64,000 nucleotides of DNA. Origin: 66-474 sp035281745. Lineage in GTDB: Bacteria > Pseudomonadota > Gammaproteobacteria > Xanthomonadales > Rhodanobacteraceae. The translations under genes were made by a program, and so were the position numbers. Numbering within the stretch: position 1 is the first letter of the stretch; every line of letters begins with the position of its first letter. Below are positions 49,905 through 59,558 of this stretch, piece by piece. The notes beneath the pieces were generated by a model. The model made no database searches. It was given only the letters and a program-made list of their open reading frames with translations, and was not told the DNA's origin. The DNA lies in the NCBI GenBank assembly GCA_035281745.1, contig DATEDI010000020.1, positions 1 through 64,000 of the forward strand. The letters run 5' to 3'.

Positions 49905-51170
49905 ATGAGCTTGCCTCCCATCCTCGCGGCGCTGCGCAAGCACAAAGCCGGCGTATTCCTGATCGGGCTGCAGATTGCCTTGACGCTCGCGATCGTGTGC
50001 AACCTCATCTTCATCGTGGTGACGAACGCCCAGCGCATCCAGCGCCCGACCGGACTCGACGAGGACAACCTGTTCCTTATCGGCCAGGCGTTCGTCAACG
50101 CACCGACCGGTTACGACAGCGCGGCGCTAGAAAAGCTCGATTCGATGCAGCTCACCGACCTCGCGACGTTGCGCGCCTTGCCGGATGTGCAATCCGTGGC
50201 GCCCGTCAGCACGATCCCGCTGCTCGGCAGCAGCAACATTGCCAACGTGTCGTTGCAGCCGGCGCAATTGCACGGCTTGACCCAGGCCGGGCTGTTTCGG
50301 GTTGGCGACGGGATCATGCCGACGTTCGGCTTGCGGCTGGTCGCGGGTCGCGATTTCACCCGTGCCGACGTGAGGCACGTCGACCCCAACGCCAAGACCG
50401 CGCCGCCGCTGGTGATCGTGTCGAAGGCTTTGGCCGACAAGTTGTATCCGCATGGCGAAGCGGTTGGCAAGCCGATCTGGCTCAACCAGAACACCGCGCC
50501 CAGCACCATCGTCGGCGTGGTCGCGCAGCTGTTTACATCTACGCAGGAGGATTACACCGCACGCGCGTACTACACCATCCTGATCCCGGCGCGGATTGAT
50601 TCCGCGTCCACTCTTTACGCGGTGCGCAGCCGCCCCGGCCGGATGCACGAGGCGATGCATGCGGCGCGCGCGGCGCTGTTCAAGGTGAGTCCCTTACGGA
50701 TCATGCAGCCGACTGGCAAGTATTCCAGTACCGGCCTGCACACTTTCGCGGACATACGTGCCATGGGTTACGCGCTGGAAATCGCGCTGGTCGAGATCTT
50801 GACCGCGATCTCGGTGATCCTGTTGCTCGTCACCGGCGTCGGCATGGGCGGCCTCACCAGCTTCTGGGTGGGCCAGCGCCACAAGCAGATCGGCATTCGT
50901 CGCGCGCTGGGTGCAACTCGCGCCAACATCCTCAACTACTTTAGGATCGAGAACATCGCGATTGCCGGCGGCGGCTGCGTCGTCGGTGCGGTGCTGGCAG
51001 TCGGCATCAACCTTGTGTTGCTGAAGCTGTTCCAGACCGACCACCGCATGCCGCTTTGGTACATCGCGGTCGGTATCGTCGCAATCCTGTTGCTCGGCCA
51101 ACTCGCGGTGTGGATGCCTGCACGACGCGCATCCAAGGTGCCGCCGGTGGTCGCGACGCGATCCATTTGA
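49905..51170 (+). CDS. MacB/FtsX-type ABC permease, second of pair
   Basis: The 421-residue protein repeats the plan of the preceding permease: one N-terminal helix (GVFLIGLQIALTLAIVCNLIFIVV), a periplasmic domain, and three C-terminal helices (ILTAISVILLLVTGVGMGGL, IAGGGCVVGAVLAVGINLVLL, IAVGIVAILLLGQLAVWM) with HKQIGIRRALGATRANILNYF. The two permeases would form a heterodimer. The ATG at 49905 has GAGAGGA upstream. A GC-rich hairpin region follows the stop, between it and the convergent DUF4168 gene. No membrane-fusion protein or ATPase is present in the window. Confidence 0.9.
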   Translation: MSLPPILAALRKHKAGVFLIGLQIALTLAIVCNLIFIVVTNAQRIQRPTGLDEDNLFLIGQAFVNAPTGYDSAALEKLDSMQLTDLATLRALPDVQSVAPVSTIPLLGSSNIANVSLQPAQLHGLTQAGLFRVGDGIMPTFGLRLVAGRDFTRADVRHVDPNAKTAPPLVIVSKALADKLYPHGEAVGKPIWLNQNTAPSTIVGVVAQLFTSTQEDYTARAYYTILIPARIDSASTLYAVRSRPGRMHEAMHAARAALFKVSPLRIMQPTGKYSSTGLHTFADIRAMGYALEIALVEILTAISVILLLVTGVGMGGLTSFWVGQRHKQIGIRRALGATRANILNYFRIENIAIAGGGCVVGAVLAVGINLVLLKLFQTDHRMPLWYIAVGIVAILLLGQLAVWMPARRASKVPPVVATRSI

Positions 51171-51254
51171 CAGTCCGGCAAGATTCGCACAGATAGTGAT
51201 GAAAGCGGGGAACGGCGCGCGCCCGGCGCAGTCGGCCGGGCGGCGCCGCGCGGG

Positions 51255-51680
51255 TCATGACTGCGGTTGCGGCTGTGGCGGCAACAGTTTTTGGACTTTG
51301 GCGCGGACGGTACTGTCGGTTTGTACCAGGGTCGCGATCTGCACGTAGCGGTGGGGCGAAAGCTGATTGCTCTCGACTGCGGCTTCCATTTTCTTTTCGG
51401 CTGCCTGTTGCAGCTTGGTGCGGTCGTCGGGCGTCTTCGCGGCCGCGAGTTGGGGTTGCACGGAATCCTTGATGCCTTGCACTTCCACGATGGCTTGCGC
51501 GAAGTGCTTGAGTTCCGTGTCGTTGGGCGCTGGCCCCGTGTTGCCTTGGGTTGCCGTGGCGGCGGGAGGGGTCTGCGGCGGCGTTGCAGGCTGTGTCTGC
51601 GCGAGCGCGGCGGGTGCAGACATGGCGATTGCCAGACTCACTGCGAGGGCGACGCTCGACCGGTGAAATCGTCCGTTCAT
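51255..51680 (-). CDS. DUF4168 exported protein
   Basis: The 141-residue protein has a signal peptide (SLAIAMSAPAALAQ), a Pro/Thr/Gln-rich linker and a helical DUF4168 domain (LKHFAQAIVEVQGIKDSVQPQL to YVQIATLVQTDSTVRAKV). It should be periplasmic; the function is unknown. The ATG is at 51680. It converges with the second permease gene. The 262 bases between it and putA hold no recognised gene. Confidence 0.85.
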   Translation of the reverse strand: MNGRFHRSSVALAVSLAIAMSAPAALAQTQPATPPQTPPAATATQGNTGPAPNDTELKHFAQAIVEVQGIKDSVQPQLAAAKTPDDRTKLQQAAEKKMEAAVESNQLSPHRYVQIATLVQTDSTVRAKVQKLLPPQPQPQS

Positions 51681-51942
51681 TGGAATGTTCCATTGTGGCT
51701 GGGAGAGACGCGGCGTTGACAACCACCGCGGCTCCACCGTAACGAGGCCGGCTGAACGGGCGCAACCGGGTGCCGCCACCCGGTTCAGACGAGGGTCGGT
51801 TTCGTCACCAATCGCGGTCGTAAATGAATGTTCGACAACACGAAGACGCGCGCCGCGAAAACTTTCAACCGCAGAAAATCACGGGCACGCAGGTTCCCAC
51901 GAAGCATGTTCGCGGGAGTTCGTGCATGAACGGTGCTGACCG

Positions 51943-54900
51943 TCAATCCTGCAGCGTCAGCAGGCTCGCGTTGCCGCCCGCGGCGGTGGTGTTGATGCAC
52001 AGCGAGCGCTCGGTCGCGAAACGCAACAGATAATGCGGACCGCCGGCCTTGGGACCGGTGCCGGAAAGACCTTCGCCGCCGAAAGGCTGCGAGCCGACGA
52101 TCGCGCCGATCTGATTGCGGTTCACGTAGCAGTTGCCGACGCGCATGCGGGCGGTAATGTATTCCACGGTGTCGTCGATGCGGCTGTGGATGCCGAGGGT
52201 GAGGCCATAGCCGGTGGCGTTGACCTGGTCGATCACCTTGTCCAGTTCGCCGGCCTTCCAGCGCACCACGTGCAGGACCGGGCCGAACACTTCGCGTTCC
52301 AGCAGTTCCAGCGACGGGATTTCGTAGGCGCGCGGCGCGAAGAACGTGCCGTGCGCGCAATCCTCGCCCAGCTCAACCTGGTTGATCCTCTTCGCCAGCT
52401 TGTCCATCTTCGCGGCGTGCTTGTCCAGCATGCCGAGCGCGTCGTCGTCGATCACCGGGCCGACGTCGGTCGACAGCAGCGCCGGATCGCCGACCTTCAA
52501 TTCGTCCATCGCGCCGGACAGCATCTTGATGACCTTGTCGGCCACGACATCCTGCACGTAGAGCACGCGGCTGGCCGAGCAGCGCTGGCCGGCCGAATCG
52601 AACGCCGAGGCGACGACGTCCTTGACCAGCTGTTCGGGCAGCGCGGAGGAGTCGGCGATCATCGCGTTCTGGCCGCCGGTTTCGGCGATCAAAGCGGCGA
52701 TCGGCGCATCGCGCCCGGCGAGCGCGCGGTTGATGGCGCGTGCGGTGTCGGTCGAACCGGTGAAGGCGACCCCGGCGACGCGCTTGTCGCCGGTCAGCAG
52801 CGGACCGACCGCGGCGCCGTCGCCCGGCACGAATTGCAGCACATCGGCGGGAATGCCGGCCGCGTGCAGCAACTTGATCATCGCGTGCGCGATCAGCGTG
52901 GTCTGCTCGGCCGGCTTGGCGATCACGGCGTTGCCCGACACCAGGGCGGCCGCGATCTGGCCGGTGAAGATGGCCAGCGGGAAATTCCACGGGCTGATGC
53001 ACACGAACACGCCGCGACCGTGCAGCGACAATTCGTTGGTTTCACCGGTCGGGCCGGGCAGGGTTTCCGGATGGCCGAACAGGCGCCGCGCCATCGTCGC
53101 GTAGTAGCGCAGGAAATCGGCCGCCTCGCGCACTTCGGCGATCGACGCGGAAAGCGTCTTGCCGGCTTCGCGCACGCACATCGAAATGAATTCGCCGCGG
53201 CGCGCTTCGAGTTGGTCGGCGGCGTGTTCGAGGATTGCCGCACGGCTGGCGGCCGGCAGGCGATCCCACGCCGGTTGTGCGGCCACGCCGTTGGCCAGTG
53301 CCTTCTGCACCGTGGCTTCGCCGGCACCGCGCCAGCTGCCGATTTCGACGCGGCGATCGGCAGGGTTGGTGACTTTCACCGTGTCGCCGTCGGCCGTGGC
53401 GCCGGGCACCAGTGGTGCGGCCTGCCACGGACCGGGATGGCGGTTGGCGGCCTCGGCGAGGCCCGCAAGTTCGTTGTCGTTGGACAGATTGACGCCCATG
53501 GAATTTTTCCTCAGCTCGCCATAGAGGTCGACGGGAAGCGGGATGCGCGGATGCGCCTTGGAGGCGAATCCACGCACCACTTCGCAGGGGTCGCCGACCA
53601 GTTGCTTCATCGGCAGGAACTCGTCCACCACGTGGTTGATGAAGCTGGTATTGGCGCCGTTCTCCAGCAGGCGGCGCACCAAATAAGGCAGCAGATCCTT
53701 GTGGCTGCCGACGGGCGCATACACGCGGCAGGGCACTCCCCACCCTTGGGCCAGGGATGGCTCAGCGCGAAGCGAAGCTGAGTCCGGACCTGCGCCGGAC
53801 GCAGCGCGCGCCGACAAGCCATGGATGGGCTTGTTCGGCGCATTGGATACGATCTCGTCGTAGAGTTCCTGGCCCATGCCGTGCAGGCGCTGGTATTCGA
53901 ACGGGCGTCCGTGCGCGATGTGATGGATCGCGGCGATGGTGTGCGCGTTGTGGGTGGCGAATTCCGGGTAGATCAGGTCGGCGCCGGCTTCGAACATCGT
54001 CATCGCGCAGGCAAGGTACGACACGTCGGTGTTCGGCTTGCGCGTGTACACCGGATAGCCCGACAGCCCCAGTTCCTGGGCCAGCTTGATTTCGGCATCC
54101 CAGTAGGCGCCCTTGACCAGCCGCACGCACCAGCGGCGTCCAGCGGCGCGCGCGGTTTCGGCCAACCAGTCGAGCACGAACGGCGCGCGCTTCTGGTAAG
54201 CCTGCACGGCAAGACCGAAGCCGTTCCAGCCTTCCAAGGATGGATGCGTGAACACCGCATGCAGCACGTCCAGCGACAGTTCCAGGCGCGCCGCTTCCTC
54301 GGCGTCGACCGTCAAGGCAATGCCGTGCGCCATGGCCTGTTGCGACAGATCCAACAGGCGCGGGACCAGTTCGTCCAGCACGCGCGCGCGTTTGGCGACT
54401 TCGTAGCGCGGATGCAACGCCGACAGCTTCACCGAAATCGACGGGGCTTCCAGCACGTCGCCGGCCTTGGGGTGCCGGCCCACCGCATCGATCGCGTTGC
54501 GGTACGCGCCGAGATACATGTCGGCGGCGTCTTGCGTGAGCGCGGCTTCGCCCAGCATGTCGAACGAGTAGCGATACGCGGCGTTGCCATTGCGCTGCGT
54601 GCGCGCCAGCGCCGACTTGATGTCGCGCCCCATGATGAATTGCTGGCCCATGATGCGCATGGCCTGGCGCACGGCCAGCCGCACCAGTGGTTCGCCGGCG
54701 CGGTTGACCAGGCGCCGCAGCGCGGCCTGGTAGTCGTTTCGCGTCGCGTCGGGCAGGCTCACGAGGTGGCCGGTCAGCATCAGGCCCCAGGTCGAGGCAT
54801 TGACCAGCACCGATTTGCTGGTGCCGAGGTGTTTCTTCCAATCGGCTTCGGTGAGCTTGTCGCGGATCAGCCGGTCGGCGGTTTCGCTGTCGGGAATCCG

Positions 54901-55185
54901 CAGCAGCGCCTCGGCGATGCACATCAGCAGGATGCCTTCGTTGCTCGACAGGTCATACTGCTGCATGAAGGCGGCGACGGCGCTGCGCTGGTCCTGCTTG
55001 GCGCGCACGCGTGTGACCAGATCGGCGGCCTGCGCTTCGATCCGCGCACGCGCGTCCCCGGAAAACTGGGCTTGCGCCAGCAATTCGTTGACCGCTTCAC
55101 TCTCCTCGCGCAACCATGCCGCGGTGATGCGGGCGCGCGTCGGCGATGGCTGCGGCGGCAACTCGGGGGAAAGGATCTCGGCCAT
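51943..55185 (-). CDS. putA: Bifunctional proline dehydrogenase / P5C dehydrogenase PutA
   Basis: PutA oxidises proline to glutamate. The 1080-residue protein has a PRODH half (VRLVKGAYWDAEIK, YAPVGSHKDLLPYLVRRLLENGANTSF binding FAD) and an aldehyde dehydrogenase half with Glu in ETGGQNAMI and Cys in DSAGQRCSASR. There is no N-terminal ribbon-helix-helix, so unlike E. coli PutA it should not repress its own gene. An insertion of about 25 residues (GLSARAASGAGPDSASLRAE...) breaks the conserved PRODH region near residue 480 and is encoded by repeat-like DNA. The start ATG is at 55185; the frame is open upstream to 55260. Confidence 0.95.
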   Translation of the reverse strand: MAEILSPELPPQPSPTRARITAAWLREESEAVNELLAQAQFSGDARARIEAQAADLVTRVRAKQDQRSAVAAFMQQYDLSSNEGILLMCIAEALLRIPDSETADRLIRDKLTEADWKKHLGTSKSVLVNASTWGLMLTGHLVSLPDATRNDYQAALRRLVNRAGEPLVRLAVRQAMRIMGQQFIMGRDIKSALARTQRNGNAAYRYSFDMLGEAALTQDAADMYLGAYRNAIDAVGRHPKAGDVLEAPSISVKLSALHPRYEVAKRARVLDELVPRLLDLSQQAMAHGIALTVDAEEAARLELSLDVLHAVFTHPSLEGWNGFGLAVQAYQKRAPFVLDWLAETARAAGRRWCVRLVKGAYWDAEIKLAQELGLSGYPVYTRKPNTDVSYLACAMTMFEAGADLIYPEFATHNAHTIAAIHHIAHGRPFEYQRLHGMGQELYDEIVSNAPNKPIHGLSARAASGAGPDSASLRAEPSLAQGWGVPCRVYAPVGSHKDLLPYLVRRLLENGANTSFINHVVDEFLPMKQLVGDPCEVVRGFASKAHPRIPLPVDLYGELRKNSMGVNLSNDNELAGLAEAANRHPGPWQAAPLVPGATADGDTVKVTNPADRRVEIGSWRGAGEATVQKALANGVAAQPAWDRLPAASRAAILEHAADQLEARRGEFISMCVREAGKTLSASIAEVREAADFLRYYATMARRLFGHPETLPGPTGETNELSLHGRGVFVCISPWNFPLAIFTGQIAAALVSGNAVIAKPAEQTTLIAHAMIKLLHAAGIPADVLQFVPGDGAAVGPLLTGDKRVAGVAFTGSTDTARAINRALAGRDAPIAALIAETGGQNAMIADSSALPEQLVKDVVASAFDSAGQRCSASRVLYVQDVVADKVIKMLSGAMDELKVGDPALLSTDVGPVIDDDALGMLDKHAAKMDKLAKRINQVELGEDCAHGTFFAPRAYEIPSLELLEREVFGPVLHVVRWKAGELDKVIDQVNATGYGLTLGIHSRIDDTVEYITARMRVGNCYVNRNQIGAIVGSQPFGGEGLSGTGPKAGGPHYLLRFATERSLCINTTAAGGNASLLTLQD
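53752..53818. repeat. Repeat-like insertion inside putA
   Basis: The stretch GGGATGGCTCAGCGCGAAGC, then GAAGCTGAGTCC and GGACCTGCGCCGGACGC, is self-complementary in places and encodes residues missing from other PutA proteins. It looks like a dispersed palindrome that was inserted in frame. Confidence 0.45.
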
Positions 55186-55329
55186 GACGGCAACTCGAAG
55201 CGTGACCGTCCATTGTACGTCTTGCGTACGGTGCAGCCAATGACGCGCGGCAGAAACCACCCGCGTCGTCGGGCTATTCTTGCTGCAATGGCCGCGCGGC
55301 CTTATGATTCCCGGATTGCGGTACCGTGA

Positions 55330-55830
55330 ATGTCCATGATCACACGTCTACCGGTGGCTGCCGAAACCGGACAGGTGACGCTGCTGCTGGCGCCCAATCG
55401 GGCGCTCAGCCGCAGCCAGGTTCGCCGGTTGACGTGGGAAGTGTGCATCGCGGCGTTGCTTGTTGCAGCACTGGCGGCGTGGAGTGGCGACGTGTTCGCG
55501 CCATTGTTCGCACTGATCGAGATCCCCGTGGTGGCGATCGCGTTCTGGCTGGTGTGGCGCAGCGGGGATCGCAGGGAGCGCATCACGCTGGGTACGGATC
55601 ACCTCCGAATCGAGCAGCTTCCGTCGCGTGGCCGTGCCGTCAGCACGTTTCCCGCGGCGTGGGTGAAAGTGCGGGTGCTGGAACGCGGCGATGGCCACAG
55701 GCATGTGGTGTTGGCCGCGCAGGGACGCGAGCAGGAAGTGGGGCAATGCCTTGGCGACGACGAGCGCATGCAATTGTCGCGGTGGCTCAAGACCCTGCTG
55801 TCCGGCCGCAGCGGCTGGCGCGACAACTGA
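55330..55830 (+). CDS. DUF2244 membrane protein
   Basis: The 166-residue protein has two close membrane helices (CIAALLVAALAAWSGDVF and LFALIEIPVVAIAFWLVW) and a soluble C-terminal domain, the DUF2244 layout. Genes of this family often lie beside cytochrome oxidase genes, as here just before coxB; a role in oxidase assembly is suspected only from this. The start may be ATG 55330 or ATG 55336. It is divergent from putA. Confidence 0.85.
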   Translation: MSMITRLPVAAETGQVTLLLAPNRALSRSQVRRLTWEVCIAALLVAALAAWSGDVFAPLFALIEIPVVAIAFWLVWRSGDRRERITLGTDHLRIEQLPSRGRAVSTFPAAWVKVRVLERGDGHRHVVLAAQGREQEVGQCLGDDERMQLSRWLKTLLSGRSGWRDN

Positions 55831-55873
55831 TGCGACGCATGGACAACACAGACAACAGGCTATCCGGGGTGTG

Positions 55874-56800
55874 ATGACGATGAGTTCCAGCAATTGCAAG
55901 CGGCGAATCGTGGGGGCGGGTGCCGCCTTCGGTGCACTGCTCGTGTCGATGGCCGCCGCCGCCAACCCCGTCCCGTGGCAGATGAACCTGCCCAAGGGCG
56001 CGACGCCCGTATCGCACCAGATCTGGAATCTGCACATGGCCGCGCTGTGGGTCTGCGTGGCGCTGGGCGTGCTGGTTTTCGGCGCGATGTTCATCGCGAT
56101 GGTCCGCTTCCGCCGCTCGAAAGGCGCGGTGGCCGAAACCTGGAGCCACAACACCCTGCTCGAAATCGGCTGGACGGTCGTGCCGGTGCTGATCCTGATC
56201 GGTCTTGCCGCACCCGCCACCCTCCTCACCCGCGAGATGTACAACGCCACCGATGCGCAGATGACCGTCAAGGTCACCGGCTACCAGTGGCTGTGGCGCT
56301 ACGACTACATCAGCTACGACGGCAAGCCCGTCAGCAAGGTGCCGACCATTTATTCGCGCCTTGCCGCGGACAGCAACGCCGCGCGCCAGCTCGATTCGGG
56401 CATCAGCCCCTACAGCGTCAAGGCGCCCGACGGCACCAATGATTACCTGCTCGACGTGACGCACCCGCTGGTGATTCCGGCCGGCGTGAAGGTGCGCTTC
56501 CTGATCACCGCCGACGACGTGATCCATGGCTGGTGGGTGCCCGATTTCGCGGCCAAGCGCGATGCCATTCCCGGCATCATGAACGACTCGTGGGCCAAGG
56601 TCGACAAGCCCGGTACCTATCTCGGCCAGTGCTACGTGTTGTGCGGCCAGGACCACAGCGCGATGCCGATCGTGGTGAAGGTGTTGCCGCGCGAGGAGTT
56701 CAACGCGTGGCTGACCGCGCAGCAGAACGCGGCGACGCTCGACAAGGCTGCGCGCACCGCGCGGGTGGAACCGCAACAGCCGGTTCCGGCCAAGGGTTGA
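55874..56800 (+). CDS. coxB: Cytochrome c oxidase subunit II
   Basis: Subunit II takes electrons from cytochrome c at the CuA site. The 308-residue protein has a signal segment, two membrane helices (LHMAALWVCVALGVLVFGAMF and IGWTVVPVLILIGLAAPAT) and a periplasmic cupredoxin domain. The CuA ligands are present in CYVLCGQDHSAMP (Cys, Cys, His, Met); the Glu of the usual CSELCG is replaced by Val. No cytochrome c domain is fused to the end. It is the first structural gene of the aa3-type oxidase. Confidence 0.95.
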   Translation: MTMSSSNCKRRIVGAGAAFGALLVSMAAAANPVPWQMNLPKGATPVSHQIWNLHMAALWVCVALGVLVFGAMFIAMVRFRRSKGAVAETWSHNTLLEIGWTVVPVLILIGLAAPATLLTREMYNATDAQMTVKVTGYQWLWRYDYISYDGKPVSKVPTIYSRLAADSNAARQLDSGISPYSVKAPDGTNDYLLDVTHPLVIPAGVKVRFLITADDVIHGWWVPDFAAKRDAIPGIMNDSWAKVDKPGTYLGQCYVLCGQDHSAMPIVVKVLPREEFNAWLTAQQNAATLDKAARTARVEPQQPVPAKG

Positions 56801-56841
56801 TGCAGTAACAGAAGCAGCAAGGCATCCAGAGGATTCGCACC

Positions 56842-58452
56842 ATGTCCAGCACAGCGCAAGCCATCCATCACGAAGAGCATCACCAAAGCTTCTTCGAGCG
56901 TTGGTTCATGTCCACCAATCACAAGGACATCGGCACGCTGTATTTGCTGTTCTCGTTCCTGATGCTGTTCGTGGGCGGCAGTTTCGCGATGCTGATCCGC
57001 GCCGAGCTGTTCGAGCCGGGCATGCAGTTGATGCAGCCCTACTTCTTCAACGAACTGACGTCCATGCACGGGCTGGTGATGATCTTCGGCGTGATCATGC
57101 CCTCGTTCGTCGGCCTCGCGAACTGGATGATCCCGATGCAGATCGGCGCGCCGGACATGGCGTTGCCGCGCTTGAACAACCTGTCGTTCTGGATCCTGCC
57201 GTTCGCGTTCATCCTGCTGCTCTCGACGTTCTTCATGCCCGGCGGCGCGCCGGCCGCGGGCTGGACGATGTATCCGCCGCTGGTGTTGCAGGGTGGCGAG
57301 TCGATCGCGTTCATGATCTTCGCGATCCACCTGATGGGCATCTCCTCGATCCTCGGCTCGATCAACATCATCGCCACCATCCTGAACCTGCGCGCGCCGG
57401 GGCTCGATCTCCTCAAGATGCCGATGTTCTGCTGGTCCTGGCTGATCACTTCGTTCCTGGTGATCGCGGTGATGCCGGTGCTGGCCGGCGCGGTCACGAT
57501 GATGCTGTTCGACCGTTTCTTCGGCACCAACTTCTTCAACGCCGGTGCAGGCGGCGACCCGGTGATGTACCAGCACGTGTTCTGGTTCTTCGGGCACCCC
57601 GAGGTCTACATCATGATCCTGCCCGCGTTCGGGATCATCTCCGAGATCGTGCCGACCTTCGCGCGCAAGCCGCTGTTTGGCTACAAGGCGATGGTGTACG
57701 CGATCGCGTGCATCGCGTTCCTGTCGTTCATCGTGTGGTCGCACCACATGTTCACGGTCGGCCTGCCGCTGGGCGCCGAGGTGTTCTTCATGTTCTCGAC
57801 CATGCTGATCGCGGTGCCTACCGGCGTGAAGATCTTCAACTGGGTCACCACGATGTGGAAGGGCTCGCTCAGTTTCGAAACGCCGATGCTGTGGGCGATC
57901 GGCTTCATCGTGCTGTTCTCGATCGGCGGCTTCTCCGGCGTGATGATGGCGCTGGTGCCGGCCGACTTCCAGTACTACGGCACCTACTTCATCGTCGCGC
58001 ACTTCCACTACGTGCTGGTCGGCGGCGCGCTGTTCTCGATCATCGGTGCGGTGTACTACTGGCTGCCCAAGTGGTCGGGCCACATGTATTCCACCTTCTG
58101 GTCCAAGCTGCACTTCTGGTCCAGCGTGATCTCGGTGAACGTGCTGTTCTTCCCGCAGCAGTTCCTGGGCTTCGCCGGCATGCCGCGCCGCATTCCCGAT
58201 TACAACGTGGCGTTCGCCGACTGGAACATGGTGTCCTCGATCGGTGGCTTCTGGTTCGGCGCCAGCCAGTTGATCCTCGTCGGCGTGGTGGTCCACTGCG
58301 TGTTCTTCTCCAAGGCCAAGGCGACCTCGCGGGTGTGGGAACATGCCTATGGGCTCGAGTGGACGCTGCCGTCGCCCGCGCCGCACCACAGCTTCACGGT
58401 GCCGCCGGTGATCGATGACAGCCAGCTCGCGCATGGAGATGTAAGTCATTGA
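56842..58452 (+). CDS. coxA: Cytochrome c oxidase subunit I
   Basis: Subunit I holds heme a and the heme a3-CuB site where O2 is reduced. The 536-residue protein has about twelve helices; the CuB segment is FGHPEVYIMILPAFGII, the following VWSHHMFTVG has two histidines of the site, and HFHYVLVGGALFSIIG near the end binds the hemes. The Tyr of HPEVY that crosslinks to His is present. It starts at ATG 56842, 42 bases after coxB. Confidence 0.97.
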   Translation: MSSTAQAIHHEEHHQSFFERWFMSTNHKDIGTLYLLFSFLMLFVGGSFAMLIRAELFEPGMQLMQPYFFNELTSMHGLVMIFGVIMPSFVGLANWMIPMQIGAPDMALPRLNNLSFWILPFAFILLLSTFFMPGGAPAAGWTMYPPLVLQGGESIAFMIFAIHLMGISSILGSINIIATILNLRAPGLDLLKMPMFCWSWLITSFLVIAVMPVLAGAVTMMLFDRFFGTNFFNAGAGGDPVMYQHVFWFFGHPEVYIMILPAFGIISEIVPTFARKPLFGYKAMVYAIACIAFLSFIVWSHHMFTVGLPLGAEVFFMFSTMLIAVPTGVKIFNWVTTMWKGSLSFETPMLWAIGFIVLFSIGGFSGVMMALVPADFQYYGTYFIVAHFHYVLVGGALFSIIGAVYYWLPKWSGHMYSTFWSKLHFWSSVISVNVLFFPQQFLGFAGMPRRIPDYNVAFADWNMVSSIGGFWFGASQLILVGVVVHCVFFSKAKATSRVWEHAYGLEWTLPSPAPHHSFTVPPVIDDSQLAHGDVSH

Positions 58453-58640
58453 GTCGTGCGAGCGAACAAACTGACGCGGCAAAGCCGGTGCCCGATCGGG
58501 TCGATGCGGCACTGGATGGGATCGGCCGCCGCAGGACCAGCGCGCGTCGGACAGCCTGGATCATCGGGGCCATCGCAGCCGCATTCTTCATCGCCAGTCT
58601 CGTGCAAGGCCACTTCTCGCAAATCCCGATCTTGCATTGA
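58449..58640 (+). CDS. Small membrane protein in the cox cluster
   Basis: A 63-residue protein starts with TTG at 58449, overlapping the coxA stop (TTGA). It has a charged N-terminus and one membrane helix (AWIIGAIAAAFFIASLVQG). It could be a small oxidase assembly protein of the kind found before ctaG in related clusters. No ctaG/cox11 follows; coxC starts 43 bases later. The TTG start leaves this gene less certain. Confidence 0.55.
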   Translation: MSRASEQTDAAKPVPDRVDAALDGIGRRRTSARRTAWIIGAIAAAFFIASLVQGHFSQIPILH

Positions 58641-58682
58641 TCCAGCCACGCCGCAACGCAAGCCACGAACCGGAACTGTCCA

Positions 58683-59558
58683 ATGAGCCAACCTGACGCC
58701 AACGTTTACTACGTCCCGCACAAGAGCCACTGGCCGATCGTCGCGGTCGTCGGGATGTTCCTGTTCATGGCCGGGGCGGCGAACTGGCTGAATGGCCACG
58801 ACCTGTCCGGCAAGATCGTCCTGACGATCGGTGCGCTGACCATCATCGGCATGATGTTCGGGTGGTTCGGCAACGTCATCCGGGAATCGATGAAGGGCAC
58901 CTTCAACAATCAGGTGGACACCTCGTTCCGGATGGGGATGATGTGGTTCATCGTCTCCGAAGTGTTTTTCTTCGCCGCGTTCTTCGGTGGCCTGTTCTAC
59001 ATCCGCACTTTCGTGGTGCCGTGGCTCGGCGGCATCGGCGACAAGGGCGTCATCACCAACGCTTACATCTGGCAGGGCTTCTCGGCCACATGGCCGACCA
59101 ACGGTCCGCAGGCGGTGGGTGGTTCGTTCATCTCCGGCTCGCCGTGGGGCATCCCGCTGCTCAATACGCTGCTGTTGCTGTCCTCGAGTGTCACCGTGAC
59201 GATCGCGCACCATGCCCTGCGCATCGGCAACCGCAAGCGCCTGGTCGGCTTCCTCGGCCTCACCATCCTGCTGGGCCTGACCTTCCTGTGCTGCCAGGCG
59301 TACGAGTACTGGGAATCGTACGTGCACTTCAACATGACGCTGCACAGCGGCATCTATGGTGCGACGTTCTACATCCTCACCGGCTTCCACGGCCTGCACG
59401 TCACCCTCGGCACCATCATGCTGATCGTGATGTGGCTGCGTTGCCTGCGTGGGCACTTCAACCGCGAGAACCACTTCGCGTTCGAGGCGGTGTCGTGGTA
59501 CTGGCACTTCGTGGACGTGATCTGGCTGTGCCTGTTCCTGTTCGTGTATATCCTGTAG
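58683..59558 (+). CDS. coxC: Cytochrome c oxidase subunit III
   Basis: Subunit III completes the core oxidase. The 291-residue protein begins MSQPDANVYYVPHKSHWPI, and has seven hydrophobic segments with the conserved FFAAFFGGLFY, QAYEYWESYVHFNM and TGFHGLHVTLGTIML stretches and ends with FVDVIWLCLFLFVYIL. ATG at 58683 follows coxA and the small ORF. Confidence 0.96.
   Translation: MSQPDANVYYVPHKSHWPIVAVVGMFLFMAGAANWLNGHDLSGKIVLTIGALTIIGMMFGWFGNVIRESMKGTFNNQVDTSFRMGMMWFIVSEVFFFAAFFGGLFYIRTFVVPWLGGIGDKGVITNAYIWQGFSATWPTNGPQAVGGSFISGSPWGIPLLNTLLLLSSSVTVTIAHHALRIGNRKRLVGFLGLTILLGLTFLCCQAYEYWESYVHFNMTLHSGIYGATFYILTGFHGLHVTLGTIMLIVMWLRCLRGHFNRENHFAFEAVSWYWHFVDVIWLCLFLFVYIL

Noticed and set aside
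56632..58512. 626-codon minus-strand frame opposite coxA
   Set aside because: His/Asp/Glu-rich shadow of the membrane-helix codons of coxA.
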